Origin: Mauremys mutica
Lineage: Eukaryota; Chordata; Testudines; Geoemydidae
DNA: 64,000 nt
Assembly (NCBI RefSeq): GCF_020497125.1
Contig: NC_059082.1
Location: forward strand, 31,208,965-31,272,964
Direction of reading: 5' to 3'
Shown: in pieces, positions 12,076-23,948 of the stretch
Layout: the number at the start of each line of letters is the position of its first letter
Numbering within the stretch: the first letter of the stretch is position 1
The notes under the pieces: generated by a model
Database searches by the model: none
The model's input: the letters and a program-made list of their open reading frames with translations, nothing else
What the model was told of the DNA's origin: nothing
Made by a program: the position numbers and the translations under genes

Positions 12076-15000
12076 GTCTAAAACTCCTGCCAACTCAATA
12101 TAAAATGACGTACACTGAGAACCTAAGTGAGCAGTAATTGATTAATCAAAAAAACTTGATCTGATAATAAACAAAACTTTTGGATGATTAACTGAATAAC
12201 CCAACTCACTGGGGCTGGAAACTTTATGAGAATATAGTTACCTGCCATGAGATTTCTAATACTTGTTTGGTTTGAACAGGTTTAGAAATACTGTGAGAAT
12301 CACCCTCTATTACACAGATGCTAATGGTGGCTTGGGGACTCACCTATTTTATATAAATATGGATATAGGCACAGTTGTATGGGCATTAAAACTTATATGC
12401 ATATTTGTTGGTGCAAAATTGGATGTGGTTTGAAACCAGTGAAAATGTGGTCCTTCCAAACTCTGATATGTACATATGAAAAATTCACCAGATTCTAGTA
12501 TGAGTAGTGAATTAATACAAGTAACCAGGAATTATTTAATTGTATCATCTTAAAACTAGAATGTGAGGACTGTGCCAGAAGAGAATGTGAACTGGCAATG
12601 TTTAAAGCTGAACTATGTTTTCAGTCCACAAGTGACCTGCAGAAAAGCCTTAAAAGTAGAATAATACGTTTTCGTTGTAAAGGTGCTAAGCTCCCTTAAT
12701 TCACTGAAGTTAATTAGAACTATAAACTCACCATCCCTCAGGAGAAAATCAGGCCAGGCACTTAAAAGAAATTTTCTTCAAAATAAAAATGTCTAGCTGC
12801 TTCTCTAAAACCAATAAAATATTCAGGAAGGAATACTGTGAGCAATCTATCTAATTATGGGATTAACGTGATAATAGCTGATCCACATTAGTATACAAAA
12901 CAGCAACTCATTCCAGTAAGGTAGATAAAAGCCCCAAATAATTGTTTACTATTAAACTGGGTGCCACTTAGATGGGCTAGAGCTGTGTATTGAGGGTATC
13001 TGTTTGATATAAGTGGCTCTGGAGAGTAAAATCTTGTTAACTACAGAGTCCATAAACACCCATTCGTTATGTACTATTGTCAATGGTTCATCAACTACAT
13101 ATGCTCTTCCAAGTTTTTATATCTTTGGGGGCTTAATTCATATACACAAAAAGTGCTGGTAATCTATCAAACTGCAGAGGTAATCTTTTTCAAGGATAAG
13201 TTTTTACCACTTTGATTTCCTATCCTTCCCTCTTTGATGCTGTAATATAGATAAAGGTTATTAATTTAGATGTTTGGTCTATAATCTAACTGAAAAAGCT
13301 ATTAAGTAGCCGGTCATTGGACCTTTTGTTAATGGGAAAATATGTTTTTCCAGCAGCAAAACCCATAGGGCCCAGTTCTGTCCTTAGATACAATTCAATG
13401 TAAAGCTAATGGAAGTGGGTTCCATGTATCTTAGAGGGTATGTAATCCATAGGATCTTTCACAAGATGGACCACAAATACAGTGCACAAAAGGGCCAGAA
13501 TCTGCTCTCCATTACATGGTATATGTCAGGAGTAACAATTTACCCTGGGTGTGAATAAGGGCCAAATTCTGCTCTCAGTTTGTTGAGATACTGCAAGAGG
13601 AGACAGACTGTTGCATATCTACTGTGTAAGACTAGGAACACTGGCAAAGGTACTGTTTGTTGAAAGCTCTTCTTTCAAACCTTGAATTAAATAAAATGCT
13701 ACCTCCTGATCAACAGAACTTTCAAATAAAGATATTTAGAACAGCAGCTAACAACAAAATCTAGACTACATAATAAGCATAAATACCAGATGATCTGTCT
13801 GGAGCCCATGTAAAATCCCAAAGATCTGATATTTTAATTAGTGCAAAATGTTTTGTACCTCCTCAAATTCATTCACACTCTGTTAGATGATTTGCTTTGA
13901 AAAACTACATTATTTGTAGTTCATTAGTCATATACATAAATATTCCATTGTTAACTAGCTACTCAAAAAGGAACAAAATATGCTGGAAAGTATACTACAG
14001 GGAGCAATCTTGCATTGGCAAGGGAATGGAGTAGATGACCCAGTAGATCTATTTCCACTTATATGGCCTGATTCTCTGTTCCCCTGCACATGGTGCCAAC
14101 TGAGTAGAAAATGCTACTAAATTAGCAGGATGGTAGCTTACAGTCTCTTTGCACTAGGATCAATGATTATACAAAGGTGCAGGGTGAGAGAATCAGACCC
14201 TTAATTTTGGTTCTGTCAAAGCTGATTATTGGTGACATTAAGCACAATGAAAGGATGGACCCAGAGACAATTATAGTAGCCAGATGAAGTTAGAAGAGCT
14301 AGGTTTTATTACGATTTGACTTGTACTTGATTGGACTACCTTTCCCATCATGCAATATTTAGAAACTGATCAACGGTTTTGGTGGCAATACTTCAGCAGT
14401 AAAATGAATCACAATTGTGATTCATGTTACAAGGGAAAAAATGTACTATGCGAAACTGCACAGTGTTATGTTATTCAAAAGGACACAGCCTAAGATTGTT
14501 TATCAGTATACAAAATACCGAATGAAATTTTCCCATAGGAGTAGCAGCCTGAATAGTATTAATAGTGCTTTAAACTGTAATGAATTCCCAGTCTAATTCA
14601 CTATGAGGTTTCAATTTATACCACATTTAGAGTACTCCAGGTTCAAGTAATCACTGCAGTAATTAGCTTACTTCCAGTCCTTCAAAATAAACCCACTAAT
14701 TTTTGCAATCAGCCTTCATTTGGTTAATCACCAGTTTAATTGATTTAATTAGTTTGATCTGCAAAATTAGTCAAGTGTAAATACTGTTTTGTAAACAGAG
14801 TTTAGCTCCAAGCAGTAATATAGGGAATTCTAATTCAAAGCTAGAGTTAATAATAAAACCAACACATATATGATTTTGTTGCAGTATCCAGCAGCTTTAA
14901 GTCTGCAAGACATAGAGTTATGTTTTTGTGGATCTTACTGAGTACTTAATAATACTGACAAAATGAAGTCTTTGCCTCTAAATGTTTTAGTCCCTATGTG

Positions 15001-15411
15001 ATAGTTTCATATCACAACAAAGGACAGAAAAGCAGCACTTTTGCCTTTCTACCTTTTAGAGCAGAAATTTACCTATTTTAATGCTTTTTAAAAATAATGC
15101 TTAGATGTTTTTAATAAGTTATGAAAAACTAATCTAATGAGAACCCCAGCAACTCCCAACTCAAGGATTACATTAGAAGGCAAAGGAATACAAGAAGTGA
15201 GTCAAATCACATACCTTGGGCAGTCCAAACCGTCCAGAAGGAAATGACGACACAAAATGGCAAATTGGCAACTTAAATAAGATCTGGTCATTGGAAATCC
15301 GCAACTTAAAGACTAAACTATAATTCTTTACCTCATTCTTAGGATACCTTCTGAGTAAGTTCCTCATAAAAGCCTGTTTTTCTTGTGCACCTCAAAATCC
15401 CAAAATCAGTC
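12076..15411. other. Long unique AT-rich stretch, possible non-coding regulatory DNA
   Basis: More than 3 kb without a transposon I can recognise and without coding signal. TAATTA/ATTAAT homeodomain-type words are frequent near 14650-14770, and a perfect 22-bp palindrome lies at 14404-14425. Lack of repeats in a transposon-rich window is compatible with constrained non-coding DNA, but that is inference. Confidence 0.35.
14404..14425. promoter_or_regulatory. Perfect 22-bp palindrome with paired SOX-like motifs
   Basis: The sequence is ATGAATCACAA followed by its exact reverse complement TTGTGATTCAT. The centre CACAATTGTG contains two opposed ACAAT/ATTGT cores, the minimal SOX-factor motif. 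Function is not shown by the sequence. Confidence 0.3.
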
Positions 15412-15506
15412 TTGCATCTGAAGAAGTGGGTATTCACCCACGAAAGCTCATGCTGCAAAACGTCTGTTAGTCTATAAGGTGCCACAGGATTCTTTGTTGC
15501 TTTTAA
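15412..15506. repeat. Interspersed repeat (CACCCACGAAAGCTCATGC)
   Basis: Contains GAAGAAGTGGGTATTCACCC, ACGAAAGCTCATGC, GTCTGTTAGTCTATAAGG and TGCCACAGGATTCTTTGTTG. I recognise this block as a high-copy interspersed repeat of reptile genomes, especially turtles. The recognition is from general knowledge, not from a search. Confidence 0.65.
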
Positions 15507-16590
15507 AAATCCCATAAGTTATATCATATGATGAAACTGATGGCACTGCAGGGAAGCTGTTGGCTAGCAGAGGGAAAGGGAACATTGCTTTACAGATGGG
15601 AGTTGGGGGGGTGGTGGAGAAAGAGGGGTCAGAAGCTGCTGCAAAAGGGGGAATGGGTCAGCATGGCGATGCTGACTCATCGACTGGGACGGGAAGTGTG
15701 GAAGTGTTGAAAAGGGTCAAGCCTAGGTGGGAAAATCCCTTTTCCATGGAGCTGGTGAGGCAACACCCACCCTCCATCCTCTTTAGGTGATAAAAGACCA
15801 GGTTTGGTCAGGACCAAAAAGGGCATTGTGCCAGCTGCTCCTTTTTAGTGGGGCTGGGAAGGAATTTTTCCCTCACCACCAGATTGGCCAATTGGAGTGG
15901 GGTTGAGGGGGGGTGATTCAGGGAAGGCTTTGTTAACGTGAGGTGTGTAGGGAGTTAGGCTATATGTTGCAACTCATGATGAAAATATGGAGCGGATGTC
16001 CAGCGCAGGTACTCCACAGGGAAGGGATCCAGTGAGCAGATAAATGGCCTGGTAAACAGGGCTGGCTTTAGGTACCAGCAAACCAAGCACCTGGTTGGGG
16101 CGGCACAATTGCAAGAGCTGCATTTCGGGGGCGGCAGTTGCGCTTTCGGAGCTTGTTTTTTGTTTTTTTTTGCTTGGGGCAGCAAAAAATCTAGAGCCAG
16201 CCCTGCTGGTAAAGGACTTAACAAGGAGGTGTTGGTTAAAGGAACAGAGCTGGGGAAGGGGTGCAGGTCAGGGCTCCTATGAGAGAGAGAAAAAACCCCT
16301 CTCTTAATACCCACCTTAACCCTCGTATGAGGGGGGGTAGATGGTAAGGTCCCAGCAATGGATTGGCTGTGGACCTGGATAGAAAAAGATGGGGAGAGGC
16401 TGGCAGAAGCTCCTCCCTCCCCGACCCCGGTAGTTATTGAATGAACAGAATGTTACCCACACTGTACACTTATCTGCCGGGTAGTCCCAGACATCTAATA
16501 AATTTGTGGCCTGATTAAAACCATATCAACTGTCTCCTGTCCTCCTTTTGGGATAACCGGACAACAATATATCTTGCTTCACCGTGAGTT
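15507..16590 (+). repeat. Unassigned interspersed sequence with poly-A signal, split by a MITE
   Basis: A G-rich, non-coding segment that continues on both sides of the MITE at 16057-16205 and has an AATAAA near 16497-16502 (CATCTAATAAATTTGTGG). This end resembles the 3' part of a retroelement I associate with turtle genomes, but I cannot name the family. ORFs crossing it (for example 15955-16314, minus) run through the MITE and are not genes. Confidence 0.35.
16057..16205. mobile_element. hAT-type MITE (CAGGGCCGGCTCTAG family), complete, 149 bp
   Basis: Starts CAGGGCTGGCTTTAGG and ends CTAGAGCCAGCCCTG, which are inverted repeats. It is flanked by a perfect 8-bp target duplication CTGGTAAA (16049-16056 and 16206-16213). 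The interior holds GCACCTGGTTGGGGCGGCAC and its inverted counterpart CTTGGGGCAGC. It is too short to code for anything. Confidence 0.92.
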
Positions 16591-16747
16591 TTGGATTCAC
16601 AGGAAATGCAGGACTGTCCCTAATCTTACACAGCACAGATCGCAGTATGTCAGGCAGCAGGCCCATTCCTTCTGTTTTGCATACTCAGTACCCATTGAAG
16701 TCAATGCTAACAGAAACTTCAGATGGAAGGGAAGGCTTCTGTTGAAG

Positions 16748-16885
16748 TAGCGTAGTCTAGTTACAGCACAAGACCAGGAGTTGGGATATCCTGGATCCAT
16801 TCTTGACTCTGCCGGACTTCTCGTGTGACTCGGTGAAGTCTCTTACCTGTTCTGTACCTCACTGCCCTATTTTTTAATTGAAAGT
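16748..16885 (+). repeat. MIR-like SINE fragment
   Basis: Shows the order typical of a MIR/CORE-type SINE: a head like TAGTCTAGTTACAGCACAAG, then ACCAGGAGTTGGGATATCC, then TTCTTGACTCTGCC, then a region resembling TGTGACTCGGTGAAGTC and CTGTACCTCACTGCCC. It is diverged and lacks a clear tail. Confidence 0.6.
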
Positions 16886-17640
16886 TATCATTTTTGCATC
16901 CCTTAAATGAAATGAGTATGGATTAAGCAGAGTTAGAAGTTTATCACCTTAGGTTTTTTTCCTCACTGATAAGTTGGGGTTTTGTCAAAAATGATTTGTG
17001 GAAAAGTGTCATTTTTTATTTTTTCAATGGGAAATTTAGAATTGAAAACTGTTGTTTTGCACTAAGGCTCCCATTTCAGGCCAGTTTTAAAAACAAAAAC
17101 AGAATTCACCACCACCTTTTTTTTTTATTATTATTTGTGCCACTGACTGTAATAAAATGAATGATATTGAGAGTTCTCCCCACCACTTTTTGCACACACA
17201 CCCCCACATTCTCCACCACCACTCACTGTTCTGTAACCTTTCAAAACTTTTAACTGAAAAAGTTACTGTGGCAAAAATAAAAATGAAGCAGCATAACTTC
17301 ACCACAGTATCATTTCAAAATTTCCTCATATTTTTTTAAAAAATTAAAGCCTGGCAGAGTTACAAAGATTCATGTTTCCTAGCTGGAGGAGTTTTAAACA
17401 GTTATAGGATGGAGAGGGCACATAAAAAACTGAAAAAGAAAAATCCCTAGACATCACTCATTTCATTGGAGAAATGGGTAAACAAAAAAATTATTTTATT
17501 GTTTTGTTTTCAAAAAACAAACTGAAATGACAATTTCAATTCATTTTGTTTTGAGGCTTTCCTGAAGGAAAAAAAAATCCAAACACTTCCAATAATTACC
17601 TTTTGTTCAGAAATTGTACTGGGTTTTTTTTAAAACAGTC
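16886..17640. repeat. AT-rich low-complexity and interspersed-repeat block
   Basis: Dominated by TTTT/AAAA tracts with words such as TTTTGTCAAAAATG, GAAAAAGTTACTGTGGC and CAATTTCAATTCATTTTG. The style is that of the AT-rich family at 1430 and 7000, possibly two copies. A CACC/CA-rich patch sits at 17175-17230. No gene. Confidence 0.4.
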
Positions 17641-20380
17641 TAGGATAAAGGGGGAGATTTTCAAAAGTTATAAGAACTAAGGGTTTTTATCAACTATTGT
17701 CAATATCAGTACTAGTGGAGCCCTGGACAAGAAAGGCAGAGAGAGATGTTCTTCAAGATTTGACTATTCAACTGTACACCTGAGCACCTGCTAATAGTGG
17801 TCTCAATTCTAGCCACTGCTGACATTCCTTCAGCCTGTAGGAATAAAAATAGATTGACAATATTTTTAATCTAAGCTAGGTAGGAAGTGCATTATTCCAC
17901 TGAACAATTGCAACATTTGCACAAATTCTTTAACATTTTTTAAATAAGCATATTATTCATATCTTATGATGTGTTAATTTGTGTCATTTGCAAAAACAAC
18001 TGTGAATCCTATTTTGTGCATGCCGTGCAATTACTACTAAAGAGGATTTGGGGTATTCTCATTAAACTGGGTCCCAGATGTTTTTGTGCTTATGATTTGT
18101 TTTGATCTGTTCTTTGTCAGTTCTAATTATCAATCAAGATGACTGAATTAAGTCAGCCACTCTGAAAAAGGCCTATTTATGCATATGATCAGGATCACAG
18201 CTACAGTACAAAGCCCAAAGAAGTTCCCCAATGTTCCATATTACCTCTGCACCAGGTCTCTTCACATGAGACACAATCCCGCCTCATCTAACATGGTATT
18301 TTAAGTCCATCTCAGTCTCTCTACAGGACGTTTATGTGAATAAATAACATTTTCTGGGAGAAAAAAAAATCTCTAAAGCGCTGATCTCTGGCAGAACAGT
18401 GCCCTGTGGAGTAGATTACAATATTTTAGCATGTTAGTTTCATTTGGTGTTGCCACCAGTGCTCTTTTAACAGTGATACAAACTACCCATTGGGCACTCA
18501 TTACACTGCACAGGAGAGAGTGGGATACCTCGTAAATATGCATTAAACTATGGTTATATTTGCGTCTGCTTTGTGCTATGTCTGAGCAGAGATACAAACA
18601 TGCATACTCCAGAGCAATATTTGGGGTATTTTGCTAGCATTATGCTACTGAGTATGAAATATGTTTTCTCTACAGCTGTTGCTTATGCTAGTGGGAACAA
18701 ATTGCTCATCTTTAAAAAAAAAAAAAGATGTTTTGGACTGGGAATTTATGCTGATAAAGAGGTCTTGAAAATCAAGCTGGGAGATTAAGAGAATAAGTGA
18801 ACAAATCTGAATACAATACATTGTTTCTATTCTTCAATAAGAGAAAATCACAAGTGAAAAAACAATGTCACCTTTGATAGAACAGATTCATACAATCATT
18901 TTAGCAGTGCAGATACTGTGTTTACTATAACCAAATGCAAAGCATAATTTAACTCTTTGTATGTGTGTCTATATTTAAATTGTGTATATTTGTAAAAGTG
19001 ATGCATTACATATGTTAGGTCCATAGGATGAAAGCTAACTGCATATGGAAAGTACTGTGCAGCAAAGGCTTCTTATGTAAATATGAAAAACAAAAAGGGC
19101 AATAAAAATATTATTGAAGTCCCTTCATGTACAGAGCATAGGAAGTCACAAGATTTTCATTGCCTTTAGAAGATATGAAGGCTGCCTGTATTGCCTGCCA
19201 TGCTCTTCAAATAGGCAGGTATAGATCTGCTGAAAGAGTTCAAGAGCATATACATGTAGGGTCTCTAAATCATTCAAACAGTCCCCCAGGATCTGGACAC
19301 TCTGGTTCAGCCTGCTCAGTTAAAAAAAGGTTTCATTCTGAAACATGATACGAGAAACAGAAATGCCACTGGAACTTGCAGATTGGGAAGCATTGTTTAA
19401 CTTCTTAGGTTCAGCCTAATTTCACATCTGAGAAGCCCATGGGGAAGGGGGGGATGTTAGAGATTTGGTGGGGTTTTACCTTTTGAGTTAGCTTGCCTTT
19501 TCCTCCCCCCCCTTGTATTACAAATCTTTGTACTGATAATATAAAATGGACAAGAAGGCAGTAGACTGGACACCAGTTCATATATAAAATCCTTGCTAAT
19601 GTAACAAAAACCACCATAAATATCTTAAATCCATGCTTTGTAATGGTCTATCCATTTATTTGCTCACTTTTAACACTACTACTTATGTGATCAAGCATAA
19701 CTCAGAGTTTACAGTGGAAAGATATTGAGAACGTTTTCCATTAATATTTCATTGAATATGCTTTGGCCAGGATAAGCCCCTTTGTATTTCCTTTCTTCAG
19801 TGTCTGACCAATTGAGATTTAATAGCATGCATGAGTTACATATGCACATGACACTGAGTTCTCACAAAATGAATTACAAACTCACATTTATTTGAGACAG
19901 AACTCCCTCAACCTGAAAACAGAAACAAAACTATGGCTCAGACCCACAAAGATATTAAGGCTCCTAACTTCCACCAAGATCCAAATGCATGTGGATCTGG
20001 GCCTTTGTGATTTCTCACCTACCACATCCAACCAGCTCAGTTACCAGAGCAAATATCTAACTAGCGAAGAGTCACATCATTGTGTGAAATGATTCCATAG
20101 TTATAAAAAGAGTTGAGGAAAAGACAGTTATCAGATCTGAGAAATTTGCAATCTGCTCATGATTGTTCTGTGAGCAGAAAGTGAACCCAAATTTGGCAAA
20201 TAAATTGTTGCAGACTATTCATCCAGCTACTCTCGAAGTCATGGCAAGCAAACATTCTCATTCCCTTAACGTGGATTATTGCTGGTTTCCTCCCCCACCC
20301 CCTTTCTGGGAGAATACTTAACCAGCACTACAACTTGTGATAAGGGAAGGAGGGGAAGAGAAAAAAATATAGGAGAACCC
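17641..20380. other. Unique AT-rich DNA, no gene seen; possible conserved element at 17.9-18.2 kb
   Basis: No domain-bearing ORF or clear transposon. The segment 17930-18190 is dense in words matching developmental transcription-factor sites: TCATTTGCAAA (POU-like), TTATCAATCAAGATGACTG (PBX/MEIS-like) and TAATTTG. This is suggestive only. Confidence 0.35.
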
Positions 20381-20866
20381 CAGCATTAAAGACCACAAAG
20401 TAAGAAAAAGAGCTCTCTTACTTACCCACGTCATCTGTGATTATAAACTCTCGCAGCCCCAGCAGGGTCAGGGTAAGCCAAGTCCAGGCACAACACAATT
20501 GCAGGTATTAAATAGGATTATTTAGCAACTCCTGGAAAACTTAACTTATACACCACCCTTGATTCTCCGTGGGACATTCTCTAGCCTCAGCCTTGCAAAT
20601 CCAAAACAGTCACTCACCATGCACTTCTGCTCAGTAGTTCTCTCTGCAAAAACATTTGTTCCTCTGTAGAAACAAGGGCTATTCCCACTCCAAACACTTC
20701 CCTTTAAAGGCTTGCTTCCCTAATCGGGCCCATCTAATAGCCCTTCCTCCCAAGCCTGGCAGGTCATAGATTTCCTTTGGGGCAGGTTGATTTTCTTTTT
20801 CCTCTTAAGGGGAACTCACCAGCCCCCTCTGTAGTTTGCTAGGTTCATGGCACAGACATCCTGTCA
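20381..20866 (-). repeat. Possible LTR-like sequence
   Basis: On the minus strand it starts TGACAGGATGTCTGTGCC and continues as GC-balanced sequence with TTAAAGGGAAGTG, in the manner of LTRs of turtle retroelements. I found no second copy, no PBS and no firm 3' end, so the call is tentative. Confidence 0.3.
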
Positions 20867-21599
20867 GGTAACCTGTCTAGTGCACTTGCATACAATATAT
20901 AACCCTCATTTAGCCTCTCTTTCCCCCTGCTCTAATCATTGGCTAGAAGGCAGGTGGGAGATATTATTACATCCTTGCAATTCTTCTTATAGCTTCACAC
21001 TGGAGCTAAAATAAGGGGTGATAGAAGATCAAGAGGATAAATAAGAAGAGAGAAGGAGGGAGGAGTTATTTACAAGTCTCCTAGGCCAAAGTTTTGTAAA
21101 GTGTTCACAAATTCTGCATGCCCTCCAGGACAGATCTTGTTTTTGATTTCCAGTGCTGAGCATTTGAAGCTCCCATTAACTTCAAATGGAGTGGTGGGAA
21201 TCATCAATTTCCCAGGTGCTTCAAATTAGGGACCCAGACTTGGTGGACACTAATGTTTTAGTTATTGCTGATAAAGCCTCCTGCTCCCAGTGACTGGCAG
21301 AAGGAGCTATCAATGGGAGCCTTCTCCTGACATCCCCCAGAGTTTAACAGTGGAAATTCTCTAAACCTTTTAAAACCTGTAATAGTCTTGAAGATGATCT
21401 AAGCCATTTGTGGCTCAGTTCTGTTATTGATTTGGTGCACAGCAGCCTGCCATCCTGTACTTAGAAATATAGTGTTAAAAAAGAAGCATGTAACAGACCA
21501 GAGGCTGCCAGATAATATTTTCAGAAGGAACCCTAGACAGAAATGGGCTTTGGTTCTGTCATCTCCATGAACTAGTTATGATATTCACGTTTCATTTTA
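20867..21599. other. Unique DNA, no gene seen
   Basis: Contains a fragment of the palindromic family near 21165-21195 (GAAGCTCCCATTAACTTC). Nothing else recognised. Confidence 0.4.
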
Positions 21600-21868
21600 A
21601 TAATGTCAAAACATCATAAAATATTAATTACATCAGATATAATATATTAAAAGATTTTTAAAGATAAGTCCAAACAAATCTAAGTCAGACTGAAATGGAA
21701 CAAAGTCAAAATGAAAAGTACTGTTTTAATTTAAATTTTTTTTGAAATTTTGCCATCAGATTTCATAGAAATCAACACATTCCCACCAAATGCTTCAGCT
21801 TAGATAAAAGAGCCTTTTTTGAAGGAAAAAATGTTCCATTCAAATTGTTTTGACCAGCTCTACTGCTG
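21600..21868. repeat. AT-rich interspersed repeat (GACCAGCTCTACT end)
   Basis: AT-rich block with AAATTTTTTTTGAAATTTTG, ending AATTGTTTTGACCAGCTCTACT. Same family style and end as the blocks at 1430, 6985, 26280 and 54640. Confidence 0.5.
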
Positions 21869-22314
21869 ACAATGTAATTTGAACCTACAGCTCACATGGT
21901 GCTTCTTCAAACAAAGAGATCAGGCCTGGCCAATCTTTCCTTTCTCAAGAAAATAGGTTCTAAAGTCCAAAGTCACATATGAGCTCTTGTCAAGCACATA
22001 AAAGCTGCTGTGTTCTCGTACACGGTCACTCTTCTACTGGTATCTAACTTGCCATGTTGTATAGTACTTTCAGATATGCTGACTATAACTATACCAAACC
22101 CCATTATATTCTATCCACAGGGACCCAGCATCATTTTCAGTTGAAAGAAGTTTAAGTTTATTGAAGAAACTTTAATGGGTAAAGTTCAGAACCTACAAAC
22201 CCTCAGCACATGCTTAACTTTAAGAACACGTTTATCTTCCCCTTACCTTTAAAACACAAAAGTTATGCCCGTGCATGTTTTAAGGACTGAGGCATAAAGC
22301 TCCTTAATAGCCTG

Positions 22315-22606
22315 TTGGTAAATTTTCAAAAGTGTCTAAGCGACTTAGGAACCTAAGTCCCCGTTTTAAAAATGTGACTTATGCACTGGCAAGTCCCTAA
22401 ATCTCATTGACTTTCAATGAGGCGTAGGCTCCTAAGTGCTTACAGGACAGATTTTTCAAAGATATTTAGGCACCTGAAGAGGCAGATAAGCGTCTAGTGG
22501 CATTTTTAAAACCACTTAGGCACTCACACACTTAGGTGTTTTTGAAAATCCCACTAGGTGTCTAAATACCTTTGAAAATCCCACCTTAAGTCACTTTTGA
22601 AATGTG
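22315..22606. repeat. Palindromic interspersed repeat (TTTAGGCACC family)
   Basis: A foldback. The inner arms TTTTTCAAAGATATTTAGGC (from 22450) and GTGTCTAAATACCTTTGAAA (to 22580) are inverted copies. The outer arms TTTTCAAAAGTGTCTAAG (from 22324) and CTTAAGTCACTTTTGAAA (to 22602) are also inverted. The whole could form a nested hairpin. It resembles a common turtle non-autonomous repeat, and part of the same family appears at 52455-52575. Confidence 0.65.
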
Positions 22607-23948
22607 CCCCTATCTGAATACCCACAGCAGTGTGATCTTCATCAGTTGGTTCTGTAACAGTGCTCTCATCATTCTCATTCAAGTCCTTTGGGATCACAGA
22701 AGACCTTCAGCCCAGCAAACATTTCACCTATTCTACACTTTGGCTCCCTACATCTTTTTTTAAACAGAGTGAAGCAGTTGTGCCAATAAACACTGGCATT
22801 CATTTAATGTGGGGATACCAAATCTTTCTGAATGCTAAACTCCAGTGAGCCTTTGTAATGCCTCTTTATTTTTTGCCTGGCAACAGTACATATCCCTGTA
22901 TAGCTCCTGTGAATATTCAAATACTGTAATTGGAGATGATTTACATTGTTTTGAATTAACTAAAATTCCATTGTTAAGCACAAACACTGCTTCACTAAAT
23001 CATCAAGCTTTTAATAGGTCCACATGAGCAGGTTACTGAGCGTGTTAGGATTTATAATGCTCCCAGGGAGCTGACCACTGTATTATGCTTCCTGCTGCTA
23101 GGTAATATGCATGACACATTTCTGGACACTAATTCATTTATTTAATAGTAACAGTATGCAAAAACAGAGTTCAAAATGAGGCTGACAAAGAAGGTATAAA
23201 AGTTTTATTAATCCATAGCTAATCAAAGGCCAGTGGAAGGCATATAATGGTGGCATTTACAGACCATATCGAATGTGAATAAATTAAATTTTTGTTTCCT
23301 AAAATCTTACTAATAGGATGTATTCAGCTTGAAACATTTATACTTTTAATTACAATGGCAGCCAATTTAGAGCAGGTACATAGCTGTACTGTACTTAAAA
23401 CATAAAACTTTGCAACAAGGAGCTATACAAATCCTTTCATCGGCTATTTTTTAAACCTGATCTGCTAGTGCATGCACCGTGTCCATGCTTAGAAATAATG
23501 TTATTTACTTTCTCTCTCATTTCTCTCTCATTTAATTATACAGTGACAGGTTGTTTTTTTTAAAAGAAAGGATTTTCTTCAAGTGAGAAAACTTTTTTAG
23601 AGGAAGTTCATCATTACACAATACATCTTTAGGGCCCAATCCTGCAACCACCTCATGCATATGTGTAAATCAATGGGACTACTCAGGCGAGTAAAGTTAT
23701 TCCCATGCATAATTTGTCAGTATCATTCATCCAAATTGTATCCCAGAATGCTTTACAGAATCAGAACATGCAGTTACCAATAAAAATGAGATGAGATTCA
23801 GAGAAAATATATATGAAAATCATCATCCTTCTGGGTTGTTTCAGTAGTATAATAAACTCTGTGAGAATGGTCTCTTTTGGAAGTCTTCTGCTGAAATACA
23901 AAATCAGACCTACATTTAGCTCGTTAATAGAGATGAGCCAACACAAGT
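22607..23948. other. Unique AT-rich DNA, no gene seen
   Basis: No coding signal. Near 23645-23705 the words GGCCCAATCCTGCAACCACC and CAATGGGACTACTC are a fragment of the palindromic family. A 13-bp unit (TTTCTCTCTCATT) is repeated twice at about 23510-23535. The segment 22855-23290 is repeat-free and rich in TAATTG/ATTAAT words, so it could be conserved non-coding DNA. Confidence 0.35.

Noticed and set aside
15955..16314. 119-codon minus-strand open frame
   Set aside because: Runs straight through the 149-bp MITE and its target duplication, so it cannot be an old conserved gene.
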